Both the position numbers and the translations under genes were made by a program. Source: an uncultured Clostridia bacterium (lineage in GTDB: Bacteria > Bacillota > Clostridia > Oscillospirales > Ruminococcaceae). From it: DNA of 10,018 bases. The notes under the pieces were generated by a model. The model was not told where the DNA came from, did not search any database, and saw nothing but the letters and a program-made list of their open reading frames with translations. How positions within the stretch are numbered: the stretch's first letter is position 1; every line of letters starts with the position of its first letter. The stretch spans positions 1 to 10,018 of the forward strand of contig CAMWLH010000052.1 of NCBI GenBank assembly GCA_947175045.1, written 5' to 3'. Below, in pieces: positions 6,665 to 10,018 of this stretch.

Positions 6665-7072
6665 TTATTTTCTCTTATTCATTTGCTTTGAAATAAACGA
6701 CTTGTTCTGCACGGGCTTGGGAACCAGCGGCACTCTCGGATCGCGCTTTGCGGGAGCCGAACCGCGGGCTCTTACCTGCGGCAGCGGGCTCCCCTCGTCT
6801 ATCGCCTTGATAAAAGCGGCGGCGATAGCATTCTGCTTAGGCAGACTCTTAGAGAAATCACAGTAATCCACCACCGCGGCAAACTCGTCGCGAGCTTCGT
6901 CTTTTCTATCCAGATTCGCGAGAAGCTCCCCGAGAACACAGCGATACTCCATCGCCGTCTCCTCGCTGCCCCCGTCCATCTCCTTGTCTATCGCCTTGTT
7001 AAGATGCTCTACGGCGCGATCGTAGCTCTCCATATCAATATACTTAAGCGCTGCTTCAAACTCTACGTTCAT
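6665..7072 (-). CDS. Small TPR-like protein of unknown function
   Basis: This 135-residue protein starts MNVEFEAALKYIDMESYDRA. The start is chosen because AAGGAG (7085-7080) lies 7 bases before this ATG; an upstream in-frame extension to 7117 would run into repeat copy B and has no such site. Residues about 5-30 (ALKYIDMESYDRAVEHLNKAI) and 38-67 (YRCVLGELLANLDRKDEARDEFAAVV) have the helix-turn-helix spacing of tetratricopeptide repeats, which usually bind other proteins. The C-terminal third is low in hydrophobic residues and basic (APAKRDPRVPLVPKPVQNK, ending NKRK), so it is probably flexible. There is no signal peptide or membrane segment. It is the first gene of the operon with dCMP deaminase and rsmA, but its role there is unknown. 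Confidence 0.75.
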   Translation of the reverse strand: MNVEFEAALKYIDMESYDRAVEHLNKAIDKEMDGGSEETAMEYRCVLGELLANLDRKDEARDEFAAVVDYCDFSKSLPKQNAIAAAFIKAIDEGSPLPQVRARGSAPAKRDPRVPLVPKPVQNKSFISKQMNKRK

Positions 7073-7089
7073 CTTGAATCTCCTTATTT

Positions 7090-7203
7090 TTGAAAAATTT
7101 TCGCGACCCGCCCGCAAAAGCTCCGTTCCGCTTCGTTCCGCTGCGCTTTCGCGGGTTCTCGCGGGCTCTCGCGGAAAATTTCCCCGCGCGGGCGAAACGC
7201 CGC
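7090..7203. repeat. Intergenic inverted-repeat element, copy B
   Basis: This lies in the 5' leader of the TPR operon. The left arm AAATTTTCGCGACCCG and the right arm TCGCGGAAAATTTCC are inverted repeats apart from a one-base indel. The core is GC-rich with repeated CGCGGG motifs, and the right flank CCCGCGCGGGCGAAACGCCGC matches copy A. As RNA on the - strand it would fold into a large structured leader just upstream of the TPR Shine-Dalgarno site. Confidence 0.6.
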
Positions 7204-7242
7204 TTTCCCGAATGGGCTGTGATCTCCTTCTTACCTCTAATA

Positions 7243-7271
7243 ATTATAGCATATCCGAGCCATTTTGTCAA
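7243..7271 (-). promoter_or_regulatory. Sigma-A promoter of the TPR-deaminase-rsmA-MFS operon
   Basis: On the - strand TTGACA (7271-7266) and TATAAT (7248-7243) are both perfect consensus and are separated by exactly 17 bases, with a TGC extension just before the -10. Transcription would begin near 7236, about 165 bases before the TPR start codon, so the leader RNA includes repeat copy B. The -35 region doubles, on the + strand, as TTTGTCAAA, a match to a Spo0A-box-like sequence. Confidence 0.88.
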
Positions 7272-7414
7272 AGGCTTTTATGAAAATATATTATTCCCGC
7301 ACAGCTTACATTTATTTACAACCGCTTGTGACAGCTTTTTTGTCCTTAAAGTGATACCATTTATCTCAGCGGCAGTATGCCGCGGGGAAAATATATCACG
7401 AAAGGACGTTAATT
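7272..7414 (+). promoter_or_regulatory. Upstream region of spoIIE with candidate promoter
   Basis: A tentative promoter is TTGTGA (7326-7331) with TGATAC (7352-7357), 20 bases apart. This spacing is long, though the spoIIE promoter of Bacillus subtilis also has an extended spacer. A perfect 6-bp hairpin GCGGCA/TGCCGC (7369-7374 and 7378-7383) sits in the leader. The Shine-Dalgarno AAAGGA (7401-7406) is 8 bases before ATG. The promoter call is weak. Confidence 0.3.
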
Positions 7415-9697
7415 ATGACGGAAACAAGAGAAAACACCGCGATCCTTAAAAAAACAAAAACCAAGACCGCGTCCGGCGAATTTGTGAAAGACAATCTCAT
7501 CTGGACGATAGCGGGCTTTGTGATGGAGCTGAGCGCCTCCTCCGCGTCCGCCGCGCCGTCCTCCTCGGCGCTTGCGGCGGGGCTTTCGGGCGGGAAATGC
7601 TTCAGCGTCTTATTCGGGGGGATCTTCGGAGCGCTGCTGCACGGTCTGCCCGACGGGCTTATAAATCTCTCGGGAATGGCGATAATCCTCGCCGCGCGGC
7701 TTATACCCGATATGAGAAACAGCAAGATACGCGCCGCGCTGCGGGCGCTGGCGGCGGCTCTCGCCTGCTTTTTCCCGCGCTCCGCGGAGGTCACCGAGCC
7801 GTCGCAGCTCATTTTCACCGTGATTGCGGCTCTCGCCGCGGGTATTTTCGCCGCCTGCGTCAGCCTTATCTCCGAATCCGTTTCAATAAGGGGCTTCGAC
7901 ATCTCAGAGCCGCGCGACTGCGCAAAGGCGGCGGTGATAACCGCGCTGGGCTTTATGGCGCTGGGAGCTCTGGATTACCCCTTCATCAACCTCGGCAGGC
8001 TTGCTCTGGGCTTTCTGCTGCTTGCGGTGACTGCGCGGCGCGGACTGGCTTACTGCGCGGTATTCGGGCTTTCGTCGCTGGCGGGGCTTTGCGCGTCGGG
8101 CGCGGACATAGGGCGCGGCGCTGCCGCGATATGCTTTGCGGTGGTGGTAAGCTGCTTTCTCACAAAATACGGCAAGCTGACCAGGGCGGCGGGATTTGTG
8201 TTTTTCTGCTGCTCGGGCGCTCTTGTGGGAGGTATCGATGAGGGAAACTGGAGCCTTGTGATAGAAGCCGCCGCCGCGGGAATATTGTTTGCGGTTCTGC
8301 CCGTTGAAAAGGTGCGCTCCGCCGAAAAGGAATTTTCCGACAGCACCGTGGCAATGATGCTGCGCGAGCGCCTGTGTTTCGCGGCGGACGCGATAGCGGG
8401 CATAGGCACGGGGCTTTCCGCCGCGGCGGATACCCTTGACAGAAAATACGGAGCTACCCTCGAACAAGCGGCGGAGCGCGCCGCCGACAGAGCCTGCAAG
8501 ACCTGCCCCAACAGCATGACTTGCTGGGGCGGCAAATACGAGCTGTTCCGCGGGGAGTTCGAGCGGCTGATGAGGTGCGTCCGCAGCGGCGAGGAGATAA
8601 ACGGACATTCTTTAAGCGAGGAGTGCGCCGCGGAATGCAAAAACGGCGATATTGTAGCGCGAGCTGTAAAGACGGAATACAAGCGCTATCTGTCCGCCGC
8701 CGCGGACGAGCAGCGCGTCAGGGAGCTGCGGCGTATCTACACCGATCAGCTTGAGGGAGTTCACGATATACTGCGGGATATGGGCTGTATAGGCCGCGGT
8801 TCGCTGAACAGGTCGGCGGAGCGCCGCGTTGAAAAGCTGCTGCGCGAATGCGGCATGGAGGGCGCGCGGGCTTTTGTTTCCGCCGACAAGCAGGGCAGGC
8901 TGTCCCTTGAAGCCTACGGCGACAGCGAGCCGAACGTTGACCGCTCCTATCTCGGGGAGCTGCTGATAGGGGTGCTCGGCAGGGAACTGGAGCTTCCGCA
9001 GATAAGCAGCAGCGGTCCCGCCGATAAAAATTCCTCAAAAAAGCGCTGGAGGCTGACCGCGCAGGAGCGCTGCACGCTTTCCGCCGAGATCGGCGCGTTT
9101 CAGCTAAGCCGCGGCAAGAACCGAGTCTGCGGCGACTGCTACGACAGCTTCACCGACGCTCGGGGAGCGCTGTATATAGTCTTGTCCGACGGAATGGGCA
9201 GCGGCAGCAGGGCGCGTATCGATTCCGCAATGGCGTGCTCGGTGATATCGCGGCTGCTTAAGGGAGGGTTCACCCTGTCCGCCGCGCTGGAAACGGTAAA
9301 TACGGTGCTTATGGTGAAGAGCACCGACGAGAGCTTCGCGACGCTGGATATATGCAAAATAGACCTGAACAGCGGCGAGTGCGCCGTTTATAAGGCGGGC
9401 GCGGCGACCACCTACATAAAGTCGTCGGACAAGCTGCTGCGCGCCAGTCTTTCGTCGCCGCCCGCGGGCACGGGCGGAAAGCTCACCGTGCCCGCGCAGA
9501 AATTCACCGTTTCCGCGGGCGATAAGATAATTATGACCACCGATGGCGCGGTGCTGGACGAGGAGTGGCTCTCGCGCGAGCTGAGCGCCGACACCCCCGC
9601 CAAGGAGCTTTCGGAAAAAATAGCCCGCGCCGCCCGTGCCGCCGAAAACGGCAGAGAGGACGATATAAGCGTTATAGCGGTCACGGTAGGCAGATAG
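7415..9697 (+). CDS. spoIIE: Stage II sporulation protein E (membrane PP2C phosphatase)
   Basis: SpoIIE dephosphorylates SpoIIAA so that sigma-F becomes active in the forespore, and takes part in forming the polar septum with FtsZ. This 760-residue protein has a hydrophobic N-terminal part (about 28-295, about ten membrane segments), a central cytoplasmic region with a cysteine cluster C361-x2-C364-x5-C370-W371, and a C-terminal PP2C domain (about 555-760). Metal-binding acidic motifs are all present: GDCYD (D574), SDGMGSG (D592), TTDG (D710) and REDD (749-750). The length is a little below that of Bacillus subtilis (about 827). Shine-Dalgarno AAAGGA is 8 bases upstream. It is divergent from the TPR operon. 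Presence implies a spore-forming host. The tilS, hpt and ftsH genes that often follow are not in the window. Confidence 0.96.
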   Translation: MTETRENTAILKKTKTKTASGEFVKDNLIWTIAGFVMELSASSASAAPSSSALAAGLSGGKCFSVLFGGIFGALLHGLPDGLINLSGMAIILAARLIPDMRNSKIRAALRALAAALACFFPRSAEVTEPSQLIFTVIAALAAGIFAACVSLISESVSIRGFDISEPRDCAKAAVITALGFMALGALDYPFINLGRLALGFLLLAVTARRGLAYCAVFGLSSLAGLCASGADIGRGAAAICFAVVVSCFLTKYGKLTRAAGFVFFCCSGALVGGIDEGNWSLVIEAAAAGILFAVLPVEKVRSAEKEFSDSTVAMMLRERLCFAADAIAGIGTGLSAAADTLDRKYGATLEQAAERAADRACKTCPNSMTCWGGKYELFRGEFERLMRCVRSGEEINGHSLSEECAAECKNGDIVARAVKTEYKRYLSAAADEQRVRELRRIYTDQLEGVHDILRDMGCIGRGSLNRSAERRVEKLLRECGMEGARAFVSADKQGRLSLEAYGDSEPNVDRSYLGELLIGVLGRELELPQISSSGPADKNSSKKRWRLTAQERCTLSAEIGAFQLSRGKNRVCGDCYDSFTDARGALYIVLSDGMGSGSRARIDSAMACSVISRLLKGGFTLSAALETVNTVLMVKSTDESFATLDICKIDLNSGECAVYKAGAATTYIKSSDKLLRASLSSPPAGTGGKLTVPAQKFTVSAGDKIIMTTDGAVLDEEWLSRELSADTPAKELSEKIARAARAAENGREDDISVIAVTVGR

Positions 9698-9756
9698 TGA
9701 GTCACATAGCGCCGCGCATTAAGGGTCGCACAAGTACGGACAGAAAAATGCCCGCG

Positions 9757-9820
9757 CATGAATTTTCCTTAAGCCGCCGTGACAGCTCCGCCCGCTTTTC
9801 GGGCGAAGCTGTCACGGCGG
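9757..9820. repeat. Palindromic repeat element with long hairpin, copy D
   Basis: The hairpin has 14 perfect base pairs, CCGCCGTGACAGCT (9774-9787) with AGCTGTCACGGCGG (9807-9820), then one C/A mismatch, then six more pairs CGCCCG/CGGGCG around a CTTTT loop. The preceding 9757-9770 reads CATGAATTTTCCTT. It resembles the reverse complement of copy C. It lies about 76 bases after spoIIE, but neither side has a T-run, so it is more likely a repeat than a standard terminator, although it could still stop or stabilise the spoIIE transcript. Confidence 0.75.
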
Positions 9821-9884
9821 TCTGGCACAAACGCCGCAAAGCAACGTCTGTGAGGCGCGGCTGAATTCTGTTGATGGGGAGTAA

Positions 9885-10018
9885 ATGATTTATAAAGAAT
9901 TTCCCACACCAAAAAAACGCCGCGAAAGCTCCTCCCGTTTCGCGGGCTGCGCTTTCACGGCGGCTTGTGGGAAATTCATGCGGGGGAGGTTCGCGGTTCG
10001 AGCCGGCGTGCACTTTAC
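9885..10018 (+). CDS. Short open reading frame over repeat copy C, partial, doubtful
   Basis: From ATG 9885 the frame stays open to the window end (44 codons and a partial one) and would begin MIYKEFPTPKKRRESS. GGGGAG ends only three bases before the ATG, which is too close for a good ribosome-binding site. The frame runs through both arms of the repeat, so openness may reflect GC-rich repeat composition rather than coding. No family is recognised. It could be the start of a gene beyond the window. Confidence 0.2.
   Translation, partial: MIYKEFPTPKKRRESSSRFAGCAFTAACGKFMRGRFAVRAGVHF
9897..9990. repeat. Palindromic repeat element, copy C
   Basis: Outer arms GAATTTCCCACA (9897-9908) and TGTGGGAAATTC (9966-9977) pair perfectly over 12 bases. 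Inside, CGCCGCGAAAGC (9918-9929) pairs with GCTTTCACGGCG (9951-9962) with one mismatch, and CCCG/CGGG (9934-9937, 9943-9946) closes a 5-base loop. Read in reverse complement it follows copy D closely: GCATGAATTT, then AAGCCGCCGTGA, then AGC. The right flank CATGCGGGGGAGG fits the family flank. Confidence 0.75.

Larger units (their letters stand above)
9698..10018. other. Gene-poor tail of the window
   Basis: These 321 bases follow spoIIE. They contain repeat copies D and C in opposite orientation and a weak open reading frame running off the end. I see no tRNA: the stretch near 9990-10008 resembles a T-loop (GGTTCGAGCC) but its flanking stem does not pair. Confidence 0.6.

Noticed and set aside
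7018-7117. Longer start for the TPR gene at 7117
   Set aside because: The added 15 residues are read from repeat copy B and lack a ribosome-binding site; the ATG at 7072 has AAGGAG at ideal spacing.
7090-7449. 119-codon + strand frame across repeat copy B and the spoIIE leader
   Set aside because: It overlaps the spoIIE start, covers the - strand promoter and the repeat, and its translated sequence (rich in Arg, Phe, Ala and Pro) resembles only the translated repeat copies.
9985-10018. Possible tRNA 3' half (GGTTCGAGCC-like T-loop)
   Set aside because: The T-stem fails at its second pair (G opposite G), and no D-arm or anticodon arm lies upstream, only repeat copy C.

Overview
This window looks like chromosomal DNA from an endospore-forming Gram-positive bacterium of the class Clostridia. 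An Oscillospiraceae/Ruminococcaceae-like origin is the best guess, from the moderately high GC, the SpoIIE homologue, the YidC architecture and the consensus sigma-A promoters. That placement is inference; no rRNA or marker search was possible.

Layout. Positions 33-3589 hold the conserved rpmH-rnpA-yidD-yidC-khpB(jag) cluster on the + strand, read from a perfect TTGACA-17-TATAAT promoter. It supplies ribosomal protein L34, the RNase P protein, two parts of the membrane-insertion machinery and a KH/R3H RNA-binding protein. The cluster ends at a hairpin terminator, and the mnmE/mnmG genes that often follow jag are absent here. A convergent block on the - strand (about 7271 down to 3698) reads, in transcription order: a small TPR-like protein, a dCMP deaminase, RsmA (KsgA) and an MFS efflux-type transporter. 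It has its own perfect TTGACA-17-TATAAT promoter. Divergent from it, spoIIE (7415-9697, + strand) encodes the membrane-bound PP2C phosphatase of sporulation.

The most interesting regulatory structure is the 146-base gap between rsmA and the MFS gene. It contains an unannotated 14-codon leader ORF with a near-perfect Shine-Dalgarno site, followed by nested inverted repeats. The last of these folds the ribosome-binding site of the transporter into a hairpin 3 bases before its ATG. This is the layout of a translational attenuator of the type known for inducible antibiotic-resistance genes, and suggests that the pump is induced by a ribosome-acting compound.

A second feature not explained by genes is a set of four related inverted-repeat elements in three intergenic gaps (about 6511-6605, 7090-7203, 9757-9820 and 9897-9990). 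They share AATTTTC/GAAAATT arms, a GC-rich hairpin core and a GCG-GGG flank. They look like one dispersed palindromic repeat family of this genome. The last 320 bases contain two of them in opposite orientation and no convincing gene.
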